Source of the DNA: Hellea sp.
Lineage (GTDB): Bacteria > Pseudomonadota > Alphaproteobacteria > Caulobacterales > Maricaulaceae
DNA: 58,182 bases
Assembly (NCBI GenBank): GCA_020630275.1
Contig: JAHDBU010000001.1
Span: 1 to 58,182 of the forward strand
Direction of reading: 5' to 3'
Each line of letters begins with the position of its first letter. Positions within the stretch are counted from its first letter, which is position 1. The notes under the pieces were generated by a model, which was not told the DNA's origin, searched no databases, and was given only the letters and a program-made list of their open reading frames with translations. Below are positions 28,687 through 38,033 of the stretch, piece after piece. A program made the translations under genes and the position numbers.

Positions 28687-29685
28687 ATGTCCGCTGCCTC
28701 TGTGCTCGACCTGATCGGCAACACCCCCCTTATCCGGCTGAATGATGCGTCCAAACTGACCGGCTGTGAAATTCTGGGCAAGGCTGAATTCCTAAACCCT
28801 GGCCAATCTGTCAAAGATCGCGCGGCCTTGAGCATTATTCGCGCCGCTGAAAAATCCGGCGAATTAAAGCCTGGCGGTGTGGTCGTCGAAGGCACGGCCG
28901 GTAATACGGGTATCGGTCTGGCGATGGTCTGTTCAGCACTCGGCTATCGCTGTAAGATCGTTATGCCCCGCACTCAGAGCCAAGAGAAAAAAGATGCGGT
29001 CAAACTCCTTGGGGCGGAACTCGTCGAGGTCGATGCTGTGCCATACAGTAATCCCAATAATTATGTCCATATATCTGAGCGCATGGCCAAAGAACTCGCA
29101 GATACGGAACCTAATGGTGCGATTTGGGCGAACCAGTTTGATAATACAGCCAATCGCGACGCACACATCCATACGACCGGGCCGGAAATCTATGAACAGA
29201 CAGACGGAAAAGTGGACGGCTTTATTTGCGCAGTAGGGTCCGGTGGAACCCTGGGCGGCGTGTCGATGGCCCTTAAGAAACTCAATCCGAAAATTCAGAT
29301 CGGTGTGGCTGACCCGATGGGTTCCAAAATGTACAGCTTTTACAAGTACGGTGAGTTGGAGAGCGAAGGTAACTCTATCACCGAAGGCATCGGGCAAGGG
29401 CGTATCACCGCCAATCTCAAAGACATAGTGGTCGACCGAGCCTATCAAATCCATGACAAAGAAGCTTTGGAAACACTGTTTTCGCTTAATCAACTCGAAG
29501 GCATTTGTCTGGGGGGATCTTCGGGGATCAATGTGGCCGGCGCCATCCGCATGGCCAAAGACCTGGGACCAGGTCACACCATTGTGACTATTCTATGTGA
29601 TTACGGACAGCGCTATCAATCCAAGGTCTATAATCCTGAATTCCTGCAAGAAAAAGGCCTGCCGGTGCCGCCATGGCTTTTGTAG
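28687..29685 (+). CDS. cysK: Cysteine synthase A
   Basis: CysK makes cysteine from O-acetylserine and sulfide with PLP. The PLP lysine is Lys43 in NPGQSVKDRAA, and the Asn/phosphate loop GTAGNTGIGLA lies near residue 67. The serine loop GGSSGINVAGA is near 278. At 332 residues it is slightly longer than the E. coli enzyme and resembles the form frequent in alphaproteobacteria. GGAG precedes the ATG. The 3' end overlaps sseA by 13 bases, and metC follows, so cysK leads a sulfur operon. Confidence 0.94.
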   Translation: MSAASVLDLIGNTPLIRLNDASKLTGCEILGKAEFLNPGQSVKDRAALSIIRAAEKSGELKPGGVVVEGTAGNTGIGLAMVCSALGYRCKIVMPRTQSQEKKDAVKLLGAELVEVDAVPYSNPNNYVHISERMAKELADTEPNGAIWANQFDNTANRDAHIHTTGPEIYEQTDGKVDGFICAVGSGGTLGGVSMALKKLNPKIQIGVADPMGSKMYSFYKYGELESEGNSITEGIGQGRITANLKDIVVDRAYQIHDKEALETLFSLNQLEGICLGGSSGINVAGAIRMAKDLGPGHTIVTILCDYGQRYQSKVYNPEFLQEKGLPVPPWLL

Positions 29686-30506
29686 GGGCATCCGAATATC
29701 TGGTTGACGTTGATTGGCTAAAGCAAAGACTGGACGATCCTGATATTGCTATCCTGGACGGGACTTGGTTGATGCCAGGGTCCAAAGAGGTTGTGCCGGA
29801 CGGATATATTCCCGGCGCGCAATTTTTCGATATTGATGACATCGCAACGCCACATCCAACACTTACCCATATGTTACCAAGCCCAGAACGGTTTGAAGAC
29901 ACCATGAACATAATGGGTATTGAAAATCATAATCATGTGATTTGCTATGATCGACGAAGTGTTGCTACAGCCCCTCGCCTCTGGTGGACATTTAAGATGT
30001 TTGGTCATGAGCGCGTATCCGTTTTGAATGGCGGTCTACCGGCCTGGTTGGCAGAAGGATTTGAAATTACGGATAAAGAAACCACCCGTTCCACGGCCGC
30101 TCCCTATAAATGCCATCCTTCTCTTACAGGCGTCATGACAATGGCTGAAATTCTGGAAGAATTGGAAAACACCCCACAAATCGTCGATACAAGACCATTA
30201 GGGCGGTTTCTCGGCCAAGACCCCGAACCCAGACCCGGTCTAAGGAGCGGTCGGGTACCAGGCAGTCGCTCTTTTCCTTACAAAAATTGCATCAAAGACA
30301 ACCGTTTTATACCCTTGAGCGATCTCAAGCATATGATTGAGGCCTTAGATCTAGATTTTGAAAAACCGATTATCACGACCTGTGGGTCGGGCGTTGCAGC
30401 CTGCGGTGTTGCCTTTATTTTGACTCAGCTAGGCGCGAGCGACATAAGAGTATATGACGGTTCATGGAGCGAATGGGGAGCGTCCGACGCACCGATAGAG
30501 ATATGA
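29673..30506 (+). CDS. sseA: 3-mercaptopyruvate sulfurtransferase
   Basis: SseA transfers sulfur from mercaptopyruvate to cyanide or thiols. It has two rhodanese domains (about 8-130 and 155-275). The catalytic Cys237 sits in TTCGSGVAAC, whose CGSG-type loop marks mercaptopyruvate rather than thiosulfate sulfurtransferases. ILDGTWLMPG and GYIPGAQFFDID in the first domain are also typical. The gene overlaps cysK by 13 bases and the next gene by four, so its product probably works on cysteine-derived sulfur in the same pathway. Confidence 0.92.
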   Translation: MAFVGASEYLVDVDWLKQRLDDPDIAILDGTWLMPGSKEVVPDGYIPGAQFFDIDDIATPHPTLTHMLPSPERFEDTMNIMGIENHNHVICYDRRSVATAPRLWWTFKMFGHERVSVLNGGLPAWLAEGFEITDKETTRSTAAPYKCHPSLTGVMTMAEILEELENTPQIVDTRPLGRFLGQDPEPRPGLRSGRVPGSRSFPYKNCIKDNRFIPLSDLKHMIEALDLDFEKPIITTCGSGVAACGVAFILTQLGASDIRVYDGSWSEWGASDAPIEI

Positions 30507-31651
30507 AAGATAAAACCAAATTTACTCATATAGGCCGGCCGAAACCGGGGATCGCAACGCCCGTTAATCTAGACGTTACGCGCGCCTCGACTCTGCTGTT
30601 TGCAAAGTCTGAAGATTTATACAGGACTGACATCAGAGGTTATGGTCGCCATGGCAGCCCATTGCATGACGCGTTAGAAGAGGCTTTCAACGAGCTGGAA
30701 AATGGCGCGGGCACATCGTTGGCTCCATCAGGGTTTGCAGCCTGCACGCTGGCCATTTTGTCTTGCGTTTCGGCGGGAGACCACTTGCTAGTAACAGATT
30801 CAATTTACGGGCCGACCCGGAACTTCTGTGAGAACTTTCTTAAGGGACTGGGCGTGGAAGCGGAGCGCTACGACCCGCGCATAGGTGCCGAAATCGCTTC
30901 TTTTTTTAAACCCAACACGATAGCAATCATTACAGAAAGCCCCGGCTCTTTGACGTTTGAAATTCAAGACCTACCTGCCATTGTCAAAGCTGCGAAAACA
31001 AGGGACCTCAAAGTTATTGTCGACAATACCTGGTCCGGTGGCATTAGCTACAAGCCTCTCAATATGGGAGCAGATATCAGCATCCATGCCGCGACCAAAT
31101 ATATGGGCGGGCATAGTGACATTCTCTTTGGCGCTGTCATCAGTAGAACAAAGGATATGGCGGCGAAAGTCGCAAAGACACGAAAGTTTCTGGGTTATGC
31201 CACGTCACCAGATGATGCCTATCAAATCTTGCGGGGCTTTCGCACCCTCCACACACGGTTTGAGGCTCAGGAAAAAAGCGCCGTGCAACTGGCTGACTGG
31301 CTAAAGACACAATCTTTTGTAGAAACAGTTTTGCACCCAGCTCTCGACTGCCATCCGGATCATGGACTTTGGAAACGGGATTTTACAGGCGGCGGCTGTC
31401 TTTTCACCGTGGTTATGAAACCAGCCACAACCCAGCAAATCAACGCCTTTATTGATGGCTTAGAGCTCTTCGGCATCGGTTTTTCTTATGGTGGCTTTGA
31501 GAGCGTCGTCATTCATTGCGACCCGCAGCTTAACCGAAAATTCGGTGACGGTTTTGCTGGGCCACTAGTGCGTTTTGGTTGTGGCCTAGAGGATATCGAA
31601 GATCTGAAAGCCGATATAATGCAATCCGCTGCTCAAGCCCTGAATGCGTAA
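30503..31651 (+). CDS. metC: Cystathionine beta-lyase
   Basis: MetC cleaves cystathionine to homocysteine, ammonia and pyruvate with PLP. Started at ATG 30503, which overlaps the sseA stop as ATGA, the protein has 382 residues. The PLP lysine is Lys199 in HAATKYMGGHSD. SLAPSGFAACTLAIL, DNTWSGG and FSYGGFESVV are family landmarks, the last favouring beta-lyase over gamma-synthase. The frame opens 13 codons earlier but without conserved sequence. The 3' end overlaps the following hydrolase gene by eight bases. Confidence 0.92.
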   Translation: MKDKTKFTHIGRPKPGIATPVNLDVTRASTLLFAKSEDLYRTDIRGYGRHGSPLHDALEEAFNELENGAGTSLAPSGFAACTLAILSCVSAGDHLLVTDSIYGPTRNFCENFLKGLGVEAERYDPRIGAEIASFFKPNTIAIITESPGSLTFEIQDLPAIVKAAKTRDLKVIVDNTWSGGISYKPLNMGADISIHAATKYMGGHSDILFGAVISRTKDMAAKVAKTRKFLGYATSPDDAYQILRGFRTLHTRFEAQEKSAVQLADWLKTQSFVETVLHPALDCHPDHGLWKRDFTGGGCLFTVVMKPATTQQINAFIDGLELFGIGFSYGGFESVVIHCDPQLNRKFGDGFAGPLVRFGCGLEDIEDLKADIMQSAAQALNA

Positions 31652-32891
31652 ACCGCTCTTACGATATAAGCGATTTTGGCTGCTCTCTATTCTCGTCGTG
31701 ATTATTGGCTATCTACTGACCATGAGGCCCGTCCAGATTATTTTACAAACGGCGTCGAATAATCCAAGTCCCGTAACCGCATCGCCTGCCCTGCCAGATG
31801 TGACAATCGAAACTTGGACCGCATTGCGTCGAGACCATCTCAATTCCCTCGAGGCCTCTCTTTATGGAAGTTTTCCATCCGAATTAAATGTATCCATAGT
31901 CGCCACAAAGACGTTGGGTCGGCCAAGTGGATTAGAAAACGCTCAAATACAGCATTACGTCTTGCAAGTCAGCAATCCACTTAATCAACATTCATCCGAG
32001 TTAGACTTTGTTCTCATATCCCCGTCTGGCGGTACAAATCGACTTATTCTGACTCAGAACTTTTGCCCCAATCATGATGTGTTGAGCGGTTTCGATATGC
32101 GCAAACCCAATAACATCCAATTTAGTTGCGCCGGCGAAGGCGTTTTTTCAAAACTCATGCTGTATTTTTTTGGCCGCTATATTGTGACGCCACCTATCGA
32201 AGCTATTCTCGATAATGGATATGCACTCGGTATAATGCATCCTCCGCAGTTTATAGCCGATAGTCCGAACTTAGCCGAAGAGCAATTGAACTCATTCTTT
32301 TCAAACCATAACCAAAACGAACGACCGGGCGCACTCATAAGCTGGGCTGCATTATCGACGAATATGGCGGAGCTTTTAAGTCAGAATTACGAAACAATCG
32401 TGACCTGGGGCCACTCGCGATATGGTAAGACCGCACTTCTGGCGGCTGCCTATTCCAAGCATATTGACGGTGCCATAGCCCATCAGTCTGGCACTGGGGG
32501 TGCGAGTCTGTTTCGGGATAAGGCGGGAGAAACTTTGTCGGATATCGTTTCGGGCTACCCACATTGGTTTGGAAAGAATGCGGATAAATATACCGACGAT
32601 CCTCATGAGCTTCCATTGGATCAACATTACCTGTTAGCGCTGATAGCCCCTAAACCTGTTTTACTCGGCAATGCCAGGCGCGATGTATGGTCTGACCCAG
32701 AAGGCGCCTTTCATGCAGCCAAAGCTGCAAATTTGATATACGCTCAGTTTAATAAAAAAGGCATGACCGCCACCCGACTAGACGAATTTAAACCCGAGGA
32801 TCATATCAGTTTCTGGACTCGACCGGGAACGCATGGCGTAACCGAAGAAGATTGGCCGGCCTTTCTTGAATTCTTGAATAATCATTTTTGA
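31644..32891 (+). CDS. Membrane-anchored alpha/beta hydrolase, CE15-like
   Basis: The 415-residue protein has an N-terminal membrane segment (FWLLSILVVIIGYLLTM) and an extracytoplasmic alpha/beta-hydrolase domain. The nucleophile elbow is WGHSRYGKTALLAA with Ser258. The following AIAHQSGTGGASLFRD, SGYPHWFGKNADKY and LPLDQHYLLALIAPKPVLL stretches resemble glucuronoyl-esterase-like (CE15) proteins and their relatives. HGVTEEDW near the end offers the catalytic histidine. Substrate is unknown, and a link to the sulfur genes is suggested only by the eight-base overlap with metC. It ends two bases before the 3' end of the opposite-strand tRNA-Arg. Confidence 0.75.
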   Translation: MRKPLLRYKRFWLLSILVVIIGYLLTMRPVQIILQTASNNPSPVTASPALPDVTIETWTALRRDHLNSLEASLYGSFPSELNVSIVATKTLGRPSGLENAQIQHYVLQVSNPLNQHSSELDFVLISPSGGTNRLILTQNFCPNHDVLSGFDMRKPNNIQFSCAGEGVFSKLMLYFFGRYIVTPPIEAILDNGYALGIMHPPQFIADSPNLAEEQLNSFFSNHNQNERPGALISWAALSTNMAELLSQNYETIVTWGHSRYGKTALLAAAYSKHIDGAIAHQSGTGGASLFRDKAGETLSDIVSGYPHWFGKNADKYTDDPHELPLDQHYLLALIAPKPVLLGNARRDVWSDPEGAFHAAKAANLIYAQFNKKGMTATRLDEFKPEDHISFWTRPGTHGVTEEDWPAFLEFLNNHF

Positions 32892-32893
32892 GA

Positions 32894-32970
32894 TGGCAGA
32901 TCCAGTAGGACTCGAACCTACAACCTGCCGCTTAGAAGGCGGCTGCTCTATCCAGTTGAGCTATGGATCC
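32894..32970 (-). tRNA. tRNA-Arg (anticodon TCT)
   Basis: The 77-base minus-strand sequence folds as a cloverleaf with a CCA end encoded. The anticodon stem-loop GCCTTCTAAGC places TCT in the loop, and the T-loop GGTTCGAGTCC is standard. The acceptor pairing closes with a G-U pair at the first position. It lies eight bases after the stop of the NDUFS4-like gene on the same strand and is probably released from that transcript. Confidence 0.93.
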
Positions 32971-32978
32971 CCGATATC

Positions 32979-33284
32979 TTAATGAGTCCAAGGAAGCTTG
33001 CGCTCATATGCGAAATTCTCTGCATAAGAACGTGAAATCCTTTTGACCGTTTTGGGTTTGATGACCCTATGTGGAATATTATTGGACTTTGCATATGCAA
33101 CGGCAGCTTCTAGCGTCTCAAAACGCAAATCCAGCTGCGCACTCATATCCGTTGACCGGTAAGTCCCCGTCAGCGGATCAACCGTTGCTTCACCGGACTT
33201 CGGCAGTTCCAAGACCCAATGTCTTGAATTGCTGCGACCAGATTGCATGGCGTTGGGCGAAGGCTGATAAATCCGCGCAAACAT
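32979..33284 (-). CDS. NDUFS4-like complex I accessory subunit
   Basis: This 101-residue protein belongs to the ETC complex I subunit family, the bacterial counterpart of mitochondrial NDUFS4 (18 kDa subunit). In alphaproteobacteria these small subunits are attached to the peripheral arm of NADH dehydrogenase. Landmarks are MFARIYQPSPNAMQSGR, WVLELP, LRFETLEAAVAYA and the terminal SYAENFAYERKLPWTH. The ATG at 33284 has GGAG at the right distance; the frame extends ten codons upstream without family similarity. No other complex I genes occur in the window. tRNA-Arg follows at once. Confidence 0.92.
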   Translation of the reverse strand: MFARIYQPSPNAMQSGRSNSRHWVLELPKSGEATVDPLTGTYRSTDMSAQLDLRFETLEAAVAYAKSNNIPHRVIKPKTVKRISRSYAENFAYERKLPWTH

Positions 33285-33353
33285 AATGGCTCCAATAAGC
33301 TTCGGAGTGGGCATTAAAGCGATTGAGGATTGTTGTAAAGCGGGGAAATGGCG

Positions 33354-35303
33354 TTATCCGTTAAAGGCCCCGTTCAATATTTTCTTGACGTCCGACAAGC
33401 TTTGTTTTCGTCCACCGCCCGCAGCCATTCGTGCTTGAGCAATGGCAGGATTTCCCGTTGAACTCTGGGCTACCGCACGCATCTGAGATTGCGGCAAGGG
33501 TTGGCGAGGTTCAGGCTGATGCGTGGGCTGCCGAGAAGCCGTTACAGGAGCTTGCTTGGCGGCACCATTATTGGCTGCAGGAATGGCACCGGCATGATTG
33601 TCTTTAGGGGACCTGCGGCTGCGCCAATTTGCAAAAACGCCTTGCATGAATTCAGGCGTCGTCCGATCCTCTGCCCAAAGATGAGTGAACTTGGCACTTG
33701 AACTATGTGGACGATATTCCTCGGCTAACGTATTTAATATTACCCGCATGGGCATGTTGACACTTTCACCAAAGATCATGGTCTCGGCCGTTCCGAGGGA
33801 TGGCAAAAATGATAATAATTCATCCGCACCGTCCGGCACGGCAGCCCGAACAAAATTCTGATCAACCTCGTTGCTTAAGCGCATGGAAAAAACCGTAGAG
33901 CATTGCGATAGGGTCGACGGTTCCAATTCAGAAGGTCTTTGAGAAATAATACCGAGGGATACCCCGTACTTCCGGCCTTCTTTAGCAATGCGAGAAATAA
34001 TCTTTCGAGTGGAATTGAATCCAAGACTCGGATCTGCGGGCACGTATCTGTGCGCTTCCTCACAAACGAGAAGAATCGGTATCTTTCGATCGCTCCAGAC
34101 CGCCAGATCAAAGGCCAAACGACTAACGACGGAAACGACTATATTCATGGCCTCAGAGGGAATTGAGGAAAAGTCCAATATGGATATTGGTCTATTATTT
34201 ACGGGGATCCTGAAAATCCGCCCGACAATATTCTCAATTGGGTTAGCCGCTGCTTGATTACGAAATATAAACTGATAGCGCGGGTCGGATAAGATCATCT
34301 GAATACGACGTTTCAGGCGCATAAATGGTTGCAAATTGTTCGCGTTTTGGAGCTTACCCATTTCATGGTCGATGAGTTTAATTAGGTCCCTAATCCGGTA
34401 CGGAACCGGAGAGTCCAGTGAAATATGTGCACCTGCTCGACCAAGTTCTTTTTCTAAGTCTCCAATTTTTAACTGCGATGATATTGAACCGCCCTGTTGC
34501 GCCATACGTTCATAGAGCTGCTTTGCCTTGAGAATGACCTCGTGCAAAATCTCCTGCTCCTCGCGCCGATGATCCTCAATTTCGCTAGCAAGAAGCTCAA
34601 CTGTTTCTTCGAAGTTGAATAACCAAATAGGAAGATCCAGCGTATTTCCGCTTATCACCTCCGCCATTGGACCAAAACTCCTTGAATATTCGTTGTGAGG
34701 ATCAAACAACACAACGTGAGCATTCCGATTTTCCTGCAAAATCGCTTGAAGGACTAATGCCACGGTACAAGATTTACCGGAACCGGTTGAGCCGATAATA
34801 GCAAAGTGCTTTGACAATAGATCATCCGTTCGCACATTAGCCACAATAGAATTATCTTGCTGTAACTTGCCAACTGTGATGCATTGCTCATCATCGCGGT
34901 TAAATATAGTCCTGAGTTCTAATTGCGTCATGGTCATGACAGCTTCGTTCAAGACCGGGAATGACCTCACACCTCTAAAAAACTGAGTTTCTCGTGTCGT
35001 CTGATTTGTTGTGATCTCCCCTAGAATATCGACTTGCGCAATACATCCGTCGCGCAACCCTTCTTCATCAGGATCACCGATCTTCAAGGAAGAAACCATA
35101 CAGATCACCAGAGACTGGCGCGTCATAATTTTCAAAATCGTACCGAGTTGGGCGAAATGGAGCTGTCCATTGACGATGATTGACTTGTTCAAACGCACCA
35201 ACGCCTTTGAAGAACCAACGGACATGATTCGACCGACTTCGACAGCTTGCTGCACGGGCGGTTGTTGCTGTGCCTGATTTTGAACGCCGTTCGCAGTCTG
35301 CAT
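33354..35303 (-). CDS. HerA-like ATPase (FtsK/HerA superfamily)
   Basis: The 649-residue protein has an N-terminal HAS-barrel-like region (about 20-130), a RecA-like core with Walker [16 protein letters not shown] near residue 172, and Walker [14 protein letters not shown] near 410. A helical insertion (about 235-330) follows the first strands. The sensor segment [13 protein letters not shown] and the [15 protein letters not shown] stretch match bacterial HerA. The last 110 residues are Gln-, Pro- and Ala-rich and probably disordered. HerA hexamers pump DNA, often with a NurA nuclease in end resection; no NurA is encoded nearby. It could instead serve chromosome handling or defence. Confidence 0.82.
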   Translation of the reverse strand: MQTANGVQNQAQQQPPVQQAVEVGRIMSVGSSKALVRLNKSIIVNGQLHFAQLGTILKIMTRQSLVICMVSSLKIGDPDEEGLRDGCIAQVDILGEITTNQTTRETQFFRGVRSFPVLNEAVMTMTQLELRTIFNRDDEQCITVGKLQQDNSIVANVRTDDLLSKHFAIIGSTGSGKSCTVALVLQAILQENRNAHVVLFDPHNEYSRSFGPMAEVISGNTLDLPIWLFNFEETVELLASEIEDHRREEQEILHEVILKAKQLYERMAQQGGSISSQLKIGDLEKELGRAGAHISLDSPVPYRIRDLIKLIDHEMGKLQNANNLQPFMRLKRRIQMILSDPRYQFIFRNQAAANPIENIVGRIFRIPVNNRPISILDFSSIPSEAMNIVVSVVSRLAFDLAVWSDRKIPILLVCEEAHRYVPADPSLGFNSTRKIISRIAKEGRKYGVSLGIISQRPSELEPSTLSQCSTVFSMRLSNEVDQNFVRAAVPDGADELLSFLPSLGTAETMIFGESVNMPMRVILNTLAEEYRPHSSSAKFTHLWAEDRTTPEFMQGVFANWRSRRSPKDNHAGAIPAANNGAAKQAPVTASRQPTHQPEPRQPLPQSQMRAVAQSSTGNPAIAQARMAAGGGRKQSLSDVKKILNGAFNG

Positions 35304-35393
35304 AGACCTGAATCCCCAATAACTGGGCGAATCAATACCCTAAAAGGTGTTAGGAAATACTTACCAACTGTATCAAAACGGCACTTAAGAAAA

Positions 35394-35470
35394 TGGTCGG
35401 GGCGGCAAGATTCGAACTTGCGACCCCCTGTTCCCAAAACAGGTGCGCTACCAGGCTGCGCTACGCCCCG
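35394..35470 (-). tRNA. tRNA-Pro (anticodon TGG)
   Basis: The 77-base minus-strand gene has a seven-pair acceptor stem (CGGGGCG/CGCCCCG), the anticodon stem-loop CTGTTTTGGGAACAG with TGG, the T-loop GTTCGAATC, and an encoded CCA. A TATAAA about 20 bases upstream may be its -10 element. It is about 90 bases upstream of the HerA-like gene on the same strand. Confidence 0.94.
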
Positions 35471-35538
35471 ACAAAGGCTGCCTCTCTTTATACAACAAAA
35501 TTATTTTCGCAAGTCTTACTGTAAGAAAAAAATCGAAT

Positions 35539-36027
35539 TTATTGTTCGCTATTTCCAACATTCCCGAAGAAAGGATGTTTAACCACATCGCCCGGCATAA
35601 TGCCAAGTTCGAGCGCCCGCCCACCTGCTAATTCCAGTACGGCAGCAACCGTAGCTTCGGATGAAATCGACCGCAAAGAATAAGGTGTAGCTGAATGCTC
35701 AATCTTCAAAATCTTGCCATTTTGGCGGACAAAGATGATGTCCAGCGGCACGCCAGTATTCTTCATCCAAATAGAAAGAACGCCCTGCTCGGCGTATTCG
35801 AATAGCATACCCTTTTCCGGCTCGATGACATCTCGGTACATCAGACCACGAGTCTGCTTTTCTGGCGTGTCTGCGATTTCGACAGAAAAATTATGAGTTG
35901 CGCCGTCGCTTTCGATCATCAGAGCCTCCGGGGCACCGAAATCTACATTCTTGATATCGGCATCCTGCGCCAAAACTGGCATAGCCAAAACAGCAGCTCC
36001 GAAAGTTCCCAACAGCAGTTTTTTCAT
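35539..36027 (-). CDS. DUF192 secreted protein
   Basis: The 162-residue protein starts with a signal peptide ([18 protein letters not shown]) and continues with the DUF192 domain, function unknown. Family landmarks are [31 protein letters not shown] and [15 protein letters not shown]. It is predicted to be periplasmic. The ATG at 36027 follows GGAA at a good distance; two earlier in-frame starts add only six codons or fewer. It stands between two tRNA genes, all on the minus strand. Confidence 0.88.
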   Translation of the reverse strand: MKKLLLGTFGAAVLAMPVLAQDADIKNVDFGAPEALMIESDGATHNFSVEIADTPEKQTRGLMYRDVIEPEKGMLFEYAEQGVLSIWMKNTGVPLDIIFVRQNGKILKIEHSATPYSLRSISSEATVAAVLELAGGRALELGIMPGDVVKHPFFGNVGNSEQ

Positions 36028-36054
36028 ATTGCGTTCCATAAACACGACTTACCC

Positions 36055-36083
36055 AAAGCCCGGCAAAACGCCAAGGGCTTTTT
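36055..36083. terminator. Terminator-like hairpin between tRNA-Glu and DUF192
   Basis: The arms AAAGCCC-GGC (36055-36064) and GCC-AA-GGGCTTT (36070-36081) form a ten-pair stem with a two-base bulge. On the plus strand it ends in five T residues; on the minus strand it ends in TTTGGG. The minus-strand reading would end the tRNA-Glu transcript before the DUF192 gene. The plus-strand reading has the better T-run, but no plus-strand gene lies upstream. Confidence 0.5.
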
Positions 36084-36120
36084 ACTTAAAAATCTATGGT
36101 AAAAACACGGAGGAAAGTCG

Positions 36121-36195
36121 TGGCAGTCCCTAGGGGAATCGAACCCCTCTTTCCAGGTTGAAAACCTGGCGTCCTAACCGATAGACGAAGGGACC
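36121..36195 (-). tRNA. tRNA-Glu (anticodon TTC)
   Basis: The 75-base minus-strand cloverleaf begins GGTCCCTTCGTCTATCGG, carries the anticodon stem-loop CCAGGTTTTCAACCTGG with TTC, and ends in an encoded CCA. The glutamate identity agrees with the short variable loop. A promoter with a 17-base spacer lies just upstream at 36213-36241. Confidence 0.95.
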
Positions 36196-36212
36196 GCGTT
36201 ACGACGAGAGGG

Positions 36213-36241
36213 CATATATATGCGCTTTGTCCCGCTTTCAA
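36213..36241 (-). promoter_or_regulatory. Candidate promoter of tRNA-Glu
   Basis: Read on the minus strand, TTGAAA (36241-36236) and TATATG (36218-36213) are separated by 17 bases. The -10 end is 17 bases from the mature tRNA 5' end, leaving room for a short leader. Both boxes are close to the housekeeping consensus. Confidence 0.6.
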
Positions 36242-36266
36242 GTCAGTTTATTGAAAAAATTGCATT

Positions 36267-38033
36267 TTATGCAAAAGCCATATCTACAACATGAAAATCA
36301 ATTCGTGTACGGCCATTCCAGTTATCCTGTTTGATACGCCCGGCCACATGTACGGGCTTGCCGTGATTTGACAACAATATGTCTGACAGGCCGTTTTCCT
36401 CTGCATTGAAACAAATCGCATTAACCCGGGCACCTTCCCGGTCTGTGAAGGCACAGCGTACATGTCCACCCCGCAGGCGCTCTGCATATGCAATGCTCAG
36501 CCTATCCATGACGAAAACCGGTTCTGGATTGCTGGCCCCAAAGGGTCCAACTTTGTCCACTTGATCCACGAGCTTCCTGCCAATTGCAGTCGGTCTAACC
36601 AGACAATCTATTTTCATAGCAATTTCCTGTCGAGCTTTTCTGACATCTTCGCTTAAATAGTCTTGTATAAAGCGTTCAAATTCTTGGATTTTTTTTCGTT
36701 CAATTGTCAGCCCTCCCGCCATGGCGTGACCACCCCCAGAAATCAACAGCCCCGATTCTTTGGCGGCGGAAATCGCTGCGCCAAGGTTGACCCCTTTGAG
36801 CGAACGTCCAGAACCCTTTCCAATACCGTCCTCATCTATGCCAATCACTATAACGGGTAGTCCGAGCTGGTCCTTCAGGCGCCCGGCAACGATACCGATA
36901 ATCCCAGCGTGCCAGCCTTCCATGGCGGTCACAACCACTGTGTCTTCTATCATGTTCTGCGTGGCAGCCTCATCAGCTTCAAACAGGATTTGTGCTTGGA
37001 GTTTCTTACGCTCGGCATTTACCCGATCTAGCTCCGCAGCATGATGGTAAGCTTTCTGTGTGTCCTCTGTACTAAGCAGCTCCGCCCCCATTCGGGCCTC
37101 ACCGATTCGCCCCCCCGCATTAATACGGGGGCCCAAGACAAAGCCGGCATGATAAGTCGTATAGGGTTTCTGGATTTTTGAGACATCAGCCAACGCCGCA
37201 ACTCCCGGATTATAGCTACCCGTTAGGACTTTCAGGCCCTGTCGGACTATGGCCCGATTAAGTTGGGTTAGCGGGACTACATCGCAAATCGTCCCTAAAG
37301 CCGTCAGCCCCAATAGCCCTAAAATATCCGGTAAATCTTGCTTGCCCCGGCGACGAAGTTCCCGATTCAGGCCCGCTAGCAGCATAAAAGTCACACCAGC
37401 GGCTGCCAAAAACCCTAATCCAGACTCATCATCAGGTCGGTTTGGATTAATGAGTGCACGGCAGGGAGGGATGTCTGCATCCATAAGATGGTGATCAACG
37501 ACAACAATATCTAGGCCGAGATCCTGTGCTGAAACAAGCGCCGAACGCGCCGCCGCACCGCAATCAACCGTAATCACCAGATCAAAGCCCTGCTCTTTCA
37601 GGATTTCAAAGGCCTTTTCCGAGGGACCGTAGCCCTCCTTTATGCGGTCCGGCACATAAAGGCCAAATTCGTGCCCCAGTTCTTTGGCCCATCTCAGAAG
37701 CTGCGAAGCGGATGTCGCCCCGTCCACATCATAATCGGCAAAGACGGCAACCCGTTTGCCCGCCTCCATGGCGTCAAGGATGCAAGTGACAGCCAGATCC
37801 ATGTCTTTGAGCGATGACGGATCCGGCATAAGATTTCTGAGTTTCGGTTCCAGGAAATCGGGGACGTCATCGAGACTAACATCTCGACCAGCCAACAGCC
37901 GAGCTGTCAGCAGGTCGACATTATGATGGGTCTGGTATTGTACGAGCAACTCTTCAGAATTGTTACGAAATACCCAGCGGCGACCTCGAGCGGACGATTC
38001 AACATCCAGAACAGTTTCTTTCGCCAAGCTCAA
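36267..38033 (-). CDS. recJ: Single-stranded-DNA-specific exonuclease RecJ
   Basis: RecJ degrades single-stranded DNA 5' to 3' in recombination and mismatch repair. The 588 residues contain the DHH-family motifs: VFADYDVDGATSA near 98, VVDHH near 178, LGLTALGTICDVVPL near 240, and the DHHA1 motif ISGGGHAMAGGLTI near 440. The C-terminal OB-type domain includes FGASNPEPVF. The ATG overlaps the stop of the upstream aminotransferase gene by four bases. In several alphaproteobacteria hom and glpX lie between these two; they are absent here. Confidence 0.95.
   Translation of the reverse strand: MSLAKETVLDVESSARGRRWVFRNNSEELLVQYQTHHNVDLLTARLLAGRDVSLDDVPDFLEPKLRNLMPDPSSLKDMDLAVTCILDAMEAGKRVAVFADYDVDGATSASQLLRWAKELGHEFGLYVPDRIKEGYGPSEKAFEILKEQGFDLVITVDCGAAARSALVSAQDLGLDIVVVDHHLMDADIPPCRALINPNRPDDESGLGFLAAAGVTFMLLAGLNRELRRRGKQDLPDILGLLGLTALGTICDVVPLTQLNRAIVRQGLKVLTGSYNPGVAALADVSKIQKPYTTYHAGFVLGPRINAGGRIGEARMGAELLSTEDTQKAYHHAAELDRVNAERKKLQAQILFEADEAATQNMIEDTVVVTAMEGWHAGIIGIVAGRLKDQLGLPVIVIGIDEDGIGKGSGRSLKGVNLGAAISAAKESGLLISGGGHAMAGGLTIERKKIQEFERFIQDYLSEDVRKARQEIAMKIDCLVRPTAIGRKLVDQVDKVGPFGASNPEPVFVMDRLSIAYAERLRGGHVRCAFTDREGARVNAICFNAEENGLSDILLSNHGKPVHVAGRIKQDNWNGRTRIDFHVVDMAFA

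Noticed and set aside
28933-29577. Minus-strand open frame of 214 codons
   Set aside because: It is antisense to cysK and has no domain or start signal.
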